Assembly: GCA_019059635.1 (NCBI GenBank)
Contig: JAGVRJ010000010.1
Span: 436,501 to 500,500, forward strand
Length of the DNA stretch: 64,000 nt
Reading direction: 5' to 3'
Origin: Proales similis
Lineage: Eukaryota; Rotifera; Eurotatoria; Ploima; Proalidae
Notes under the pieces: model-generated
Told to the model about the DNA's origin: nothing
Seen by the model: only the letters and a program-made list of their open reading frames with translations
The model's database searches: none
Translations under genes and position numbers: made by a program
Shown here: one piece after another, positions 21,292 through 32,731 of the stretch
Layout: each line of letters starts with the position of its first letter
Numbering within the stretch: the stretch's first letter is position 1

Positions 21292-22279
21292 GTTTCAGCG
21301 GCGATCAGAGTGGACCCGAATAAATTTCTAAAGCGTTTTCCTCAATCATTAGACTGGGCGGATGCTTGGACGAAGAGCAGCTACCTTGGACTTGAACGTA
21401 AATAAATCTGAAATCAAGTCTCTTGGCTCGTGGCCTTACACTCTCGTAAAATCAACAGCAAGCGAGTGCGCGCACACACACACACACACACGATTATGAG
21501 CGAATTATTCTGGCCCGAGAGTAAAATAAAACGAAAAAATAATGAAAGATAAAAACGGTCTCAAAGTTCACGAGGGCGACACGCAAGCAACGAGTGCTAG
21601 GCCAGATTATCCAGGTACATCTGTTGCCGTAATTTAAGAGCGCTTCTGCGTCGTCTTAGTCGTCGTCGCCGTTTATGTTCTGGTCGTCGAAACGAGAGTC
21701 GAAACGAACTTGTGAATAGAAGAGCAAAAGAAGCGAAAGAAAATTTCTAAATTTAATCATAATCCAAACTGGGCGTGGGGGCGAAAGAGCGAGTATCTTG
21801 AAAGCAGCAATTGAATGCGGCCGGCTAGAAGAAGGATATGCTGTGGCCGCTGAGAAGGCCCTTGTAATCGATGCTGGATCGAGTCTTATCAGCAGCGCCT
21901 GTGTGTGATAAACGAGCAAAGATAAGAAGATCTGAACGGTGTTGATAGAGATAATGGAGCTCCTCGTCGTCGTCGTCGTCGTCGTCGTCATCAATGTTTT
22001 CGTCTTTTATTTTAAGTTCACTCTGCTTTTCATCACCAGCCGGCCCAACTGACGCTTGGCTGTGGCTTGATTGCCCAAATGATGAACGCGATCTGGCTGT
22101 TTGATGGATCGAGCAGTGCCTTTGTTCTTTGTTTTTACTATTTAATTGAGTAAAAAGACGCTTCAAGGTCGTGTCGAGAGTCGGTTTATTCATTACATGA
22201 GCGTTTAAATAAAATGTTAAAAACCAAAATAAAAGAGAGAAAAGGTCGTTTAATTCTGGATGTTGAATAGAATAAGCCA
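21292..22279. other. Intergenic region with CA tract and Asp-rich antisense frame
   Basis: Contains a (CA)n tract at about 21471-21491 and a (GTC)n tract at about 21963-21990. A minus frame at 22286-21825 reads through this tract as an Asp run and continues to a stop. It begins where the orphan gene at 22280 ends, and a minus AATAAA at 22185-22190 lies inside it, so it is more likely 3' flank than a gene. Confidence 0.4.
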
Positions 22280-23746
22280 TTAACAATAGGACTCGCCACC
22301 GAGGTGACGCTGCAGCAGATTTCGAATTGGATGAGGTTTAAGCATTTTGGGATGGAGCTCGATTGACGGCTTGCTCCTGAACGATGGCGTCGCTTGGCGT
22401 GATCTAACACTCGACTGCTCGGGCGATGACTCGAAATAGCTTTCTACTTCCTTGTCGCACAGGTAGTCGTCCAGTTCGACTCGATGGCCCGCATACACAC
22501 ACGGCGTGGTAGCGCTCAGATTTCTGGACAGAGCGGCAGAGTCGAATCTAACACCGGCATGTCGCTGGCCGATTTCAACGCGTCGATAAGAAGAGTCGAA
22601 TGGTCTGAGATTCATCATTGAGAGATGGTGGTGACGTTTGTCTGCGTTGCTGGCTTGATTGTCTCGCGCTTCGAACGAGAGACAGGAGACAGTCGAGCTG
22701 TTTGAGCTGTTGCTCGGCGACGATGTGTTTGGCTGCGCGGCACAGCAGTAGCTGCAATCACTGCGTGCGCAAATACTTTGATGAGACATGCCACTTGAGC
22801 TGTGTTGCATCACTTGAGCAGGGTTCAAGGGCCAGGCAAGCGTTCGAGCAGCGATTGCGGGATCAAGTTGATGAAGCGCACTGGCGAGCATTGATTGCTT
22901 ATCAATCAGACTGTGGCTCACCGTTCGAATGGCCTGAGTGCTTGTGGCGGCTGTTTGACGCGACAGAGCGCACGAAGAGCCGTTTGAGTGAATTGTGCCG
23001 CTCGAGCCGTCGAATCGGGCGCAGTTGTCGTACAGCTCGTGGTCATCGTGGCCCCGTTCCCCGCATAGCGACGACGAATGATGCGGATAGAGAACGTTCA
23101 TGTTGAGCGGCGAGAGCATTACTTGACTCAGACAAGGCTGAGTGGTCTGATGCTTTATGGGAGTGGAGCACATACTGTAGGCGGAAGCGCTCTTGAACGC
23201 GGTCGCATTGCGAGTTTCTGTGCGCCTCATAATGCGAGGGCAATCTTCGGCTCTGATCGGACTCGGAGCGGGCTCATGATCGGGCCGCCGGCGACGACCC
23301 TTTCCTCCTCTTTTCAGACAATCAAACACGTTGAACAGATTGAAAACGCTGCTCAAAATCATCCAGAATGAGTCGAGTTTTGAGCTGCTGCTCGCGTCCA
23401 GCGATTTGTTCTGCTCGCCCCGCTCGAGCGCCAAACAGCTATCAGTGGCTATGGTCGATATGGACGATGAGATGAAGCCGTAACGATTGTAGAAGCTGGA
23501 TGCCACATAGTCGGCCGTGGTTCGAGTGCTCGACTGTTGATTGGAGTCAACTGGTACCCGGCTGACCACCAGTCGAACGGCGCACTCTGGCGTAGAGGTT
23601 CGCAAGCGACGCGCATCCGATTCGGCCGAGCAGAACGAGGACGCGCCTCTTTGACTCCAGCTCACTCCGTCGCTTTGACTGGAGTAGCCACTCGAGCTGC
23701 AGCTTGCAACGTTTTTGTTCTTGTTTCGTCTAATTGATTTAAACAT
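22280..23746 (-). CDS. Unrecognised serine-rich 488-residue protein
   Basis: Single long frame on minus from ATG 23746, with a clear AATAAA on minus at 22190-22185, about 90 bp past the stop. Not recognised. It starts MFKSIRRNKNKN, then SSSGYSSQSDG, and is rich in Ser, Arg and His throughout with no signal peptide. One short hydrophobic stretch (F-W-M-I-L-S-S-V-F-N-L-F-N-V-F) at about residue 127 precedes a basic cluster G-K-G-R-R-R-R; this could be an amphipathic or nuclear-targeting element rather than a membrane span. A pair-like segment of cysteines (C-S-Y-C-C) sits near residue 330, and the C-terminal part holds V-E-L-D-D-Y-L-C-D-K-E-V-E, the most ordered-looking stretch. Likely a disordered intracellular regulator. 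It may be one exon of a longer gene. Confidence 0.5.
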   Translation of the reverse strand: MFKSIRRNKNKNVASCSSSGYSSQSDGVSWSQRGASSFCSAESDARRLRTSTPECAVRLVVSRVPVDSNQQSSTRTTADYVASSFYNRYGFISSSISTIATDSCLALERGEQNKSLDASSSSKLDSFWMILSSVFNLFNVFDCLKRGGKGRRRRPDHEPAPSPIRAEDCPRIMRRTETRNATAFKSASAYSMCSTPIKHQTTQPCLSQVMLSPLNMNVLYPHHSSSLCGERGHDDHELYDNCARFDGSSGTIHSNGSSCALSRQTAATSTQAIRTVSHSLIDKQSMLASALHQLDPAIAARTLAWPLNPAQVMQHSSSGMSHQSICARSDCSYCCAAQPNTSSPSNSSNSSTVSCLSFEARDNQASNADKRHHHLSMMNLRPFDSSYRRVEIGQRHAGVRFDSAALSRNLSATTPCVYAGHRVELDDYLCDKEVESYFESSPEQSSVRSRQATPSFRSKPSIELHPKMLKPHPIRNLLQRHLGGESYC

Positions 23747-26700
23747 TATTGCTGTCTCCTTTTAGCTATTGTGTCAAATGTGCATGCCAGCCGGTGCCCG
23801 ACCTCTTGTTGCTGGCAGTTTTCAAAGCGATTCTAAACCAAACACAAAGAAAATTGTTATTTTCTGGCTCGTTGACGAAAATGACTCAAACTTGCTTGCG
23901 TGTGTGTTTAAGTAAAATAAGGCAGGCCGAGTGAAACGAGCAGGGACAGAGAGAGCGCGAGCATGCTCGATCAAACAAACACGAAAAGGTTCTAATGTTG
24001 AAGAATTAATGAAGCCGAAGCGAATCGGCCCAGTTTTGAGTCGACGGCCTCAGTGAAGGCAGCGGTGGCGGCCAATGACGCTGGCGTCGTCTCTATGAAC
24101 GAGGCCGTATATGTAAATAAAGACGCGTCTGTTCTCAAGCGGACAGACTGGTCTATTCGTCGATCAAAGCGTAGACTGTGTTGCTGTTCGGCAATTAACT
24201 TTGAGGCAGCGAATAAAGAATAATTGCAATCGCGCCTAAGGACTTGACGGCCATTGCTCAGGGCTCGGCAAGCTGCCTGTTAATCTCATGTTAGCCTAAT
24301 TGCTAATGCAAATACTGGTGCGCGGGCGCCGCCTTGCTTTCATCCACTCAAACGAAAATAAATATCCGGATTAGTGTGCAAGTGAATACTAGATAAACAG
24401 GCGCGAGGCTGCTCAATGTGAAACTCGATCGAACCATCAATCACTGTAACGGCCACTGTATTGAGTTACTTATGATCCGACTTCCGACACCTGTCCGCGC
24501 CTATCAATCATTAGACAAGTGGCCTCCAAGCGGCAGCAGCAGTAGTACATACACACGCAGAGACCCACACGGCCAAGGCAAAGAGTGGACGAGTGAGCGC
24601 TCTACATGCATGGTTGCGCCACACGCCAATCTGCGCCTTTTGCTTTTGTCGCCTGAGACGGACAGAAGCTGCTGAGGAGCACTACGATAAGCACCTGTCC
24701 CACTGACATTTACTCGAGATTAATTAAGCGATTACGATTAGCTTGGCTCGATCTCGTGAGTGCTAAGTGCATCTAAAAATGCTACATCCGGCACAGGCTC
24801 GTTTCTTAGATGATTAGCGCGGCTACTTGTGCTTGTGAAAGTTGGAGCGGTCTCGTCTATAATTAAAGATCAGTGAGCGAGCGAGCCCAGTGTTTCTAGA
24901 ACGCCGGCCGGCGGAAGGCCTGAATGGTTGCCGAGCTAAACGAGAATGAAAACAAGCCTGGGGGCTGGCTAATAAGCGGTCAGACGAACATAGTGCAGTC
25001 CGACCGTGCATGCAGTCCATAGAGTCGATATAATCCGAGCCCTTATCGGACGCTTGTGATCACTTACTACGCTTCGAATCACTCTTGTTGACGAATATTT
25101 GTTATTCTCTCATTCAATCGTGCGCAATTACACGACTCTTACTCTGCTTGTAGTCGAGACACGCGCGCGCGCTCACCTATTGATACTCGACGAATGAATG
25201 AGGAGCAATTTAGAGCTAGCCACTCGAAAACACAATAAATTTCGAATATGCGCTTGCTTGAGAGCTCGTGGAGCAACTCCTCCTCGGGCTGCCTGGTGGT
25301 GATTTAGTTTTTACACTGCTCGACTCGAAATAAACAACTCGCTCGCACTTAAAACGGCCCATTCGTGATGAGATCTCTCCTTCAGTTCGACTCGGGTATT
25401 TTAAATGACACACACACTCACACTGACGTGCACACTTCTGAACTCTGAATTTGACAAATCTCAATGGAAGAGAGAGAGAGACTCAGAAAAGGCAGCGAGA
25501 CAACACTCAAACATCAAGAGCAGCTCGGCACGAGTAGAAAGCTGCGGATGTGCGTCAAATATTTGCGATTGCATCGTCTCGCTTCCCTGCTGGATTCGAA
25601 TGAATCTTGATTGGCGAGCTATGCGCCGCCATGAGGAGGCCAGTTATGCAATGAGCCGAATAACTCCGGCGATGATTCGATCAATCCAAAGTAAATTAAA
25701 GACTGTGGAGGTGTTCGCTCCGGTCCGTTGTTGCGTCACCAAACCGTCGGTAAGTCACTGACGACTGGGTGGGACCACGGGCGGTGATCCTGAAAAGAAC
25801 ACGGCGTCGGCGGCCCGAGTGTTAACTCTTACACACAAGCGCTTATTATACAAACTTGCTCACAGAGACCACAGGCATTGTTGGCCCATTGTGTTTGTCC
25901 TTTTGCTTGAACGATTTAAACGTGTAAACAGAGCGGCTGGTCCCTGATGAGGTTTCTGCTCGACGGTTCGACTCAAGCGGACTTATCGTCGGTTGAGCAA
26001 ACATCAAAAGCACGAAACGACCGCTCCTCTTCGCTGCGTTTATTTTTGACGCGAGTTTAATTAAAATTCCGAACTGTGGTGATGTTGGAGCTGATCGGCC
26101 TTCAAAAGGCATCAGTCGACCGATGATTGATGTTCCCATCGACTTGGGCGGCGAACGAGACCGTACGCGTACCCGACCAGACTCGAGTGGTCGGAGAGAA
26201 CGCTATGACTCGACTGTGCCTGATCGATCAGCGGTTCGGATCAGCGCTCGAATGTCGAATGCAGGTCATTAAGAAATCAGTGTGGAGGCGAGTCGAATGC
26301 GCAGATAGGCAAGCATGACGGGTCTAGAATAAATAGCATCGCATCGACATTTTGTGGTTTCCTCGGGCGCCTGCTTGCCCGGCTGCAGTGAGCAACTCAA
26401 ATATTTGCTCAGATAAGCATGTGACCAAAGAGGCCATTTAGCCCAGAAGAACTATAAATCTTGAGTTTTACGACTTCACATTTAACGCAGTTCATGAGAT
26501 ATGTGCTCCACAATAAATATGCAGTGGTCAGAGAGCTCATGAATACAAGGGCGTGACCGGGCCGCTGCTTACTCTCTGGCTGCCTTTTGCAACTGATCCA
26601 AAGGTGCACTTGACCATTGGCCCGATCTCAGCGCGTCAATGCACTAATCGGCTAATTTGCGGTCTGTGCTGTTTTGGGAACAGCAGGAGCTCGAATGGGC

Positions 26701-29700
26701 GTGAGTGTACGCTGAAATGAAAACACTTAGACGCAGAGTCCGAAATTTAAACATTGATTTAATTCATTTGGCGCGTATGAACAAGCGATTAGAGCGATTG
26801 AATGGCCAGATAAGCGGTCGCGGACCAAATACTCGATCTGAGCGTTTAATTCTGAATAATTGATTAGTGGAAAGAGAACGATTCACTTAAACGAAATGAA
26901 AACAAAGAGAGCATGGCCACGTAGGGTCAACGTTGAAGAGGTGGGAAATAGAGCAACGGTTCTTAAGCGACCACCAGCCAGTGGCAGGGCTCGTCGCGAT
27001 GCGCAATAAAAAGCAAATAAAGTGAAATCAAATCAATCGGAGATTGGAGAGGCTGCTTGTCGAGTGACAGGCGCAGTGTAGACGCTCCCAGGCGCTTGGG
27101 CCACACAAGTGGCCAGGCCGAGTCTAGAGGAGAGGCGGCGTCCTCGTGAGGCGCAGCTGGACGTGCTGCTGATAAGAATGCATTGCGCGCTATCTAATAA
27201 AATAAAAAACTCGGCTATCTCGACCTGTTGCCGTCATAGATGTCAGAGCGAGAAATGCCTGGCGTGTGTCGATGCGATCTCCAGCACCACTTTATCGCAA
27301 AGGTGCGTGCCAGCGAGGCAGCAAGCAGCAGAGGCGAGCAGAGATTTTAATCTAGCTTTCCATTCATCGATGCGCTTCGATATCTGACTGCCCGCGACTG
27401 CAGCGGTCGGCCAAGTCTTATGACACGCTCACAAGGCGCACACTGACACCATCAAAAAACACTTAAGAGCAATCTCCTGAGGAACACAATGGCAATAAAT
27501 CTGTCACTTTATCACTCGGCGGGTATTTCTTGGTCGGCCACGCGCTTTTGATGCCGAGCAGATGCGGCGATCTTGTGACTAGAGAAATTCGGATGCGCGC
27601 TCATCTGAATATATAGGCTCTAATTAATTCAGCCGAGCAGGTCTCCTGGAACATTTGGGCTCACAAATACGAAGAGGTCTCGTTTGTTTGCTCGCTTCAA
27701 TTGACGCAAAACAGGCCTCTCTCTTTTTCTCTTTCAATAAGCAAACACTCTTTGTTTTGCTTGTTGGCTCTCTATGTGCTCTCGTCCTCTCTCTCTCTCT
27801 CTGTCAGTCTTTTGATTTTGCCCAACTAACAGGTCTGATACAACCAGACCCTTGTGTGTCCAATTAGAGCGAGAGCTTACCTCGTGATTCTGGCGTTTCA
27901 TAAGGCAGAGAGAGAGAGAGAGAGAATTGTTCATCAGTGATGCAACCTGTCTATTGAGGCGGATCTAGTTTAAATTAAATTAACTCTTGGCGAGAACACC
28001 ATTGGGACGTCTCAAGCGCGTTCGAACAGAATTAATACTCTGGCCTGCACCGTAATCGAAATCATGGCCATAAACACTGTGCAGTTCTTAGCACAATCCA
28101 AGCGAACACAATCTGGCAGACGGATAGGCGCCAAATGGCCGCTGTCTTGTGCACCTAGGAGGTGAGCAATTCTTCATTTTTGAATGTGTGTCTGCATTGA
28201 ACAGGACAGACAAGAGAGCAGTCAGGCATCAGCCAAGCACCTAATTAAGTCTGCACGTAACTGTCTAGCTCGTCGGCTCGCTAGTGTGACTCGAGGCTGC
28301 GTCCAGTAAGAATGCGAGCTGAAGTAAATTGAGCGAGCAGCAAGTGCCCGAGTGATTGAGAAATAAAGAGGCACTGAGAGGTGAGGAGTGAAATAAGAGG
28401 GGTCAGATGCAGTGGCTTAATGAATTAATTCTTTCTAAATCCGCTCACGAGTCAATCAGTTTTGTATCCGAGCAGATTAAACCGCTAGCGAGCAGCTGTC
28501 GACTTGTCGAGGAGCAGTGGCGGCTCGTTGCCGCTCTGAATTAAAGAAGAAAAAAATATAGAGAAATTCGCACTGGCCCGAGTGTGTGTGTGTCTAAAGC
28601 GAGAAATAGACGCGCATTGAGGTCATCGCCTTTCAGATGGACCCGATTCAGATTGGAAAATTAGTAACCTCATTAATCTCGGAGATCTAATTAAGAGAGT
28701 ATTTGTTTTCGAGTTCGATCGGGCCCGTTGGTGAATGGTTTCCCTGTTCTGCTGATGTGTTGGCCCTGACGCTTGTCGGTGGTGACTACCACGAGTGAAT
28801 AGACCAACCGAGTCCCTTCCACTTAAATAGACGAAATGAATGACAAGAAGACGGTCTCGGGGCCCAGTTCTCAGGAAGCGGCTATTCGAGTCGAATGCAC
28901 TGATAACACAATCAAAGTTGGATTCGTGCGCGCTTGCTGCTCACGCCAACTCCATTCAAGCGCTTTTAATTAAACGTTCGCTTCATTTGCATGACATTCA
29001 TTCAGCAAGAAGCGACCATGCAGAAGGCATTTGTGTGTATGTGTGGGCATTTGGTTTGTGATTGCTTGATAAACTCATGACGGTCCATACTGAAGCAACT
29101 CGAGCGCATTTGGTCTCAGCTGATCTTCTCAATTGAACAAAAAGCCTCTCGAGAGCTGATTGCTCTGTCCGGCGACCTCCTCTTAATCTGCTCATTCAAT
29201 TTTCGGATGAGCACTCATTTAAATGCTGAATTGTGTTCTCCATCTCTCTCTCTCTCTGGCCCTCTTTTCAATTCGCTTTTTATTCGCTTGCGTAAATATT
29301 TGCCCAAGCAAAATGCCAGCTCGCTCGTCCGCTCACACTTATCCAACTGATCTCAAATAGGATTTGTTTATTTTTCATGTTTGCCTCGCAAGTCGCAGTT
29401 CCCGTCGTGCACTTCCCATCGGCTAATAGACCACATTGCAGACGAGACCAGGCGAGAATGCAGCGAGCATCTCGTAAATCGAAACTATTTGGCACCCAAC
29501 CCCTTCTTCTTCTCTCTTTCGCTCTCATGCTGTACATGTGTCTCTTTGTCTCTGCAGTAGCTTCCAATTTGTTCTACAATCAGATTTGGCTAATACGCTC
29601 GCGTGCTCGCACAGTTGCGCTCCCAAACAACAAAAAATTGCTCCCCACCAGCGGCCTCTAATTAACATCAAGATGATGCTTGCATGCCTAAAATCGTTTA

Positions 29701-29999
29701 AGACCAGCGTGGCGGCCACATCACTTGGTCTATAGAGTTTTCTGTATTGAGCCGCCACCGAATAGAGAAACATTGTGCTCAACTCGATACGGAAGCGGTC
29801 TCTTAATCAATTCGACCAGATATGCAAATGGATCACCCGCGTCTCTTTGCTCGTAAATCGGCCCAAAACGCCCAGATCAAACGCTCCGACCCATTATCTG
29901 TCCCTGTTGGCTAATCGTAAAAGATCTGTTTGTCTGTTTCGAAAATCAAAAGACGCTTGGTCCGTTTACGCTTAATTTTTTATTTTTATTACAGACACT
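23747..29999. other. Six-kilobase gene-poor stretch
   Basis: No coding frame that I can defend on either strand over 6.25 kb, in a window where most gaps between genes are below 1 kb. Composition is mixed, with many AATTA/TAATT homeodomain-type core sites scattered through it, short (GA)n runs near 27.91 and 25.48 kb, and a CT run near 27.79 kb. It may be regulatory, hold non-coding RNA or hold large introns of a gene with tiny exons; nothing seen decides this. Confidence 0.45.
29979..29990 (-). terminator. Tandem polyadenylation signals for the DUF4326 gene
   Basis: TTTATTTTTATT, two adjacent minus-strand AATAAA motifs, 10-20 bp beyond the DUF4326 stop. Confidence 0.7.
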
Positions 30000-30410
30000 T
30001 TATCTCGGCGATTGCCACGCATTGTGATTGTCTATTAGATTCGCGCTGGCCTTCGGTGCCGGCTCTAATTCAATTATGCCCAGCTCCTCGAGCATCTTAA
30101 TGAGTAGATGGCCGTGACAAGGTTCAGGCGCACACCAGCAGCCGAGCACTTTGCCTCGTAGCTCGTTTAATTCTCGCATTAGTTGCGGACTGGCTCGGAG
30201 ATGCTCTTCGTAGCGTTGCAGAGCTTGCTCGCGTCCGTGACGTTTCACCGAAAACGGATTGGCCCATTTAGAGCCGACCGCCCCTGCCACGTAATGGGTC
30301 ATGTTTCGTCCAATGTAAACGTGGTCAGCTGAGGCGGCCAGCCACTCTTCGAGGCTATTGTAGCCAAGCTTTCTCAACTCGTGCTTTTTCACATTCACCA
30401 AACTAGCCAT
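30000..30410 (-). CDS. DUF4326 domain protein, intronless
   Basis: 136-residue protein from ATG 30410-30408. The whole protein is one DUF4326 domain: V-Y-I-G-R near residue 31, W-A-N-P-F-S-V near 48, a helical A-L-Q-R-Y-E-E-H-L segment, L-R-G-K-V-L-G-C-W-C-A-P-E-P-C-H-G-H-L-L near 90. The CWCxPxxCHG signature with three Cys and one His suggests metal binding. As I know the family, it is common in bacteria, phages, fungi and plants with no assigned biochemical function and is unusual in animals. The frame opens further upstream to 30617, but the domain begins close to ATG 30410, so that is preferred. Its base composition is like the neighbours and it has animal-type polyadenylation signals, so it is a resident gene, not contamination. 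Divergent from the secreted gene at 30753. Confidence 0.88.
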   Translation of the reverse strand: MASLVNVKKHELRKLGYNSLEEWLAASADHVYIGRNMTHYVAGAVGSKWANPFSVKRHGREQALQRYEEHLRASPQLMRELNELRGKVLGCWCAPEPCHGHLLIKMLEELGIIELEPAPKASANLIDNHNAWQSPR

Positions 30411-30752
30411 TGCACAATTAGTCGTCTTCAAGTCGCTTTTTTCATCAAATGCAGTGTGTGCGAATTCCAAAATCAGCATTATGTTGCCTTTTAATTGCAC
30501 AATCGATTGAAAGAGAGAATGAAAAAAAACAACAACAACAAGAAAACAGTGAGATGGAGACATGTGCAATTCAATTTGAGAAATCGAGCGACCTAGGAAG
30601 AGAATCGAGAGAAGCACCGACTGAACGGGGACTGGATTGGAAGGAGAATAAGATGCTCTGGAGAAATAGGAGTGAAAAATCGATGCGCCCTGGGCGATAA
30701 AAAGCCAAAGACAATCGTCTGACGAGACTGGTTATTTTGAATCATAGTCTAA

Positions 30753-31233
30753 ATGTATCGGAAAAGCATCTTCATCTGCTTGGCCCTTTTCTTTTCTTTG
30801 GCCGCTTCTGGTAAGTTGTTTTTGTTTTTTTGCTTCATTCGGGCAGGTGGCGTGCGTGCCGATGTTGCCCGGATAGCCCCAAGATCAATTCTAATCGGAG
30901 GTCGAAAATCAAGAGCTGTGCCATACGGGCGGCAACTCCTCATGCCTTTTGAAGCCGTGCACATTGGTAAACATGACACTCAAAGAATCGAGTGTGAACT
31001 GCAGGTTTGCCTTTCGACAAAACTTTTGCACAAATTGAGCTTATTGGAGTGAAATGCGGCAAAGAAACGACTGCATGGACTGTAGCTACTCTTGTTATTC
31101 AAGAGATATGACCGTCAACTGCTACGGGTCTTCATTCAGCTCGAAGGTCATTCACACTGTCCATGACGTAGTGCTGTTCATGGTGAACAAGGTGTTCGGC
31201 CCGCTGGCCAACATGCTCATGCATCACAGATGA
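30753..31233 (+). CDS. Small secreted protein with Cys-rich C-terminal region
   Basis: Model with exons 30753-30810, 30847-30966 and 31040-31233; total 372 nt, 123 residues, phases 1 and 1. The first exon is a signal peptide (MYRKSIFICLALFFSLAAS). The middle is basic and repeat-free. The last exon carries four closely spaced Cys (D-C-M-D-C-S-Y-S-C) plus N-C-Y, followed by a hydrophobic helix-like tail ending L-M-H-H-R. I do not recognise it. The first intron is only 36 nt and its length is a multiple of three without a stop, so retention would also be in frame. The second junction is uncertain: an acceptor at 31004 gives a different, less codon-biased ending. AATAAA at 31299-31304 and a TATA-like GATAAAAAG at 30696-30704 bracket the gene. 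Secretion is well supported; function unknown. Confidence 0.6.
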
Positions 31234-31298
31234 TTGAACCCTCCTCCAGTCTACACAAACTCTAAAACTCTATTCACGGCTTTAGACTCTTATTTTAG

Positions 31299-31304
31299 AA
31301 TAAA
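31299..31304 (+). terminator. Polyadenylation signal for the secreted gene at 30753
   Basis: AATAAA 66 bp after the modelled stop. Confidence 0.65.
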
Positions 31305-31551
31305 TCGTTTGCATTTCATTTTTAAGCAAATTTAAGCAACATTCAGCGTAGTTCTCAAGAACGCGGTGGGCGTTAGTAACGAGGTGGAGTGGAACGATGT
31401 GGCAAAGTAGAGGGGGGAAGTACAGGCCCGATACCAAGCCCTCTGATTTGCAATCGATGAGACGCCCGACACCTGTCAACTGAATCGAACGGGAATCGAT
31501 TTAAAAGCGCTTCAAATTTGAAGCGCATTTTCAATTCAATTAGAGAAGAAA

Positions 31552-31895
31552 ATGAATCGAGGACTTGTTACTTTGGCTGTGCTGTTCGCTCTGGTTGTGG
31601 TCGCCACCAGTTGGCCGCTCACATTTCCCTGGACCGGTGAGTGCTCTAAAAGCAACAATACTTTGGCCAATCAGGTTCACTCTTGTTTTTTGAAGGATGT
31701 TCTTTTCCAGTCAACTGCTTTATCGATCCTTGTCGCGGTCAAACTTGCCCCAAATACCCGAACGCTTTCTGCCTGTAAGTTTGCATAATCGAATACGTCA
31801 CGCGGTCAGAAATTTCACACTTTTCTTTAAACAGCGCATCTTGCACGTGCCAGCCTTCTTGGTTCACGATTTTGAACGGCCAAGTTCAATGCTGA
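31552..31895 (+). CDS. Small secreted cysteine-rich peptide, paralogue B
   Basis: Three exons 31552-31636, 31711-31774 and 31835-31895 (phases 1 and 2), total 210 nt, 69 residues. Exon 1 encodes a signal peptide of about 21 residues. The mature part holds seven Cys: N-C-F-I-D-P-C, then T-C, P-N-A-F-C, S-C-T-C and a terminal N-G-Q-V-Q-C just before the stop. It shares exon count, intron phases and the motifs N-C-F-x-D-P-C, P-N-A-x-C and N-G-Q-x-V-Q-C with the gene at 32732, so the two are paralogues. No family name can be given with confidence. A secreted extracellular peptide (matrix, defence or signalling) is inferred from the signal peptide and disulfide density. AATAAA at 31944-31949. Confidence 0.82.
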
Positions 31896-31943
31896 TCATG
31901 TTCAATCATCTCGCTATTCAACCATCTCCGACAAACTCAATTC

Positions 31944-31949
31944 AATAAA
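31944..31949 (+). terminator. Polyadenylation signal for paralogue B
   Basis: AATAAA 49 bp after the stop. Confidence 0.7.
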
Positions 31950-32731
31950 TTGATTCTATCCGACCTTCTTCCTTTGATTGAAATTCACAAATCACTTATC
32001 ACTGTATGGTTCAATCTTGAACGGTTAAACAAGGGGCATTTTGCGGCACTGTGCCGAGGAAAAGATCTATTCAATAATCAGACAGGGACTGGGAGGTGAC
32101 CGTTTTAAATCGATGGGTTCGTCTAACAACCAATAGGACCAATTATAGTTTCTTCTCTTGGCCGGCGCATTTCTGTCCGCTCTTCTTATCGGCCGTTTGT
32201 TTGGTTCTGGGGTGGTCCGTATCCTAGGCGGCCGCTCGTCAACTTATTGTCATTACCAGTCACGGCCTTTAATTCGGCTGTTGTCGCCCATTAAAGCTCC
32301 ACCATGCCGAATGATGGTCCCTTTGCGGTGTCGGCCAGGTCAACTGTTAACAGGATTTCAGTAATTAATCGCCTTAATCGCCCAAATAAACTGGGCGGCT
32401 GTGAAGAGATTATTTCTTTTACGTCTGAACTACTTTCTTCAAATTGGCTTTTTTTCTCGGCCTTAACTCTTATCAGGAAAAGCCTGAGTTGTTTGGTTTG
32501 CACCCGGCTCCGCCCGCCGCATCGCGTCATGTTGACATTTCGCCGAATAAATTCCCACGTTCTTAATAGGCATGTCGAGCCATACCGACATTCGCTCACA
32601 CGTTGCTTCAGATTAGTCGCATATCGCTCGACAACAAGTAGAGCGTCTTCGCCATCTTTGTAAAATATAGCTCCTATTTATAGCCCTCGTCCGATCGTCG
32701 GAAGGCTCTGAGGTTAACAATTTAGAAGAAC

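Noticed and set aside
21825-22286. 153-codon minus frame with an Asp run.
   Set aside because: The Asp run is a (GTC)n microsatellite, and the frame starts at the stop of the neighbouring gene with a polyadenylation signal inside it.
30967-31004. Alternative 38-nt intron and shorter third exon in the secreted gene at 30753.
   Set aside because: The resulting ending has weak codon bias and lacks the Cys-rich segment; the model with the acceptor at 31039 divides by three and keeps the biased frame. Kept only as an alternative.
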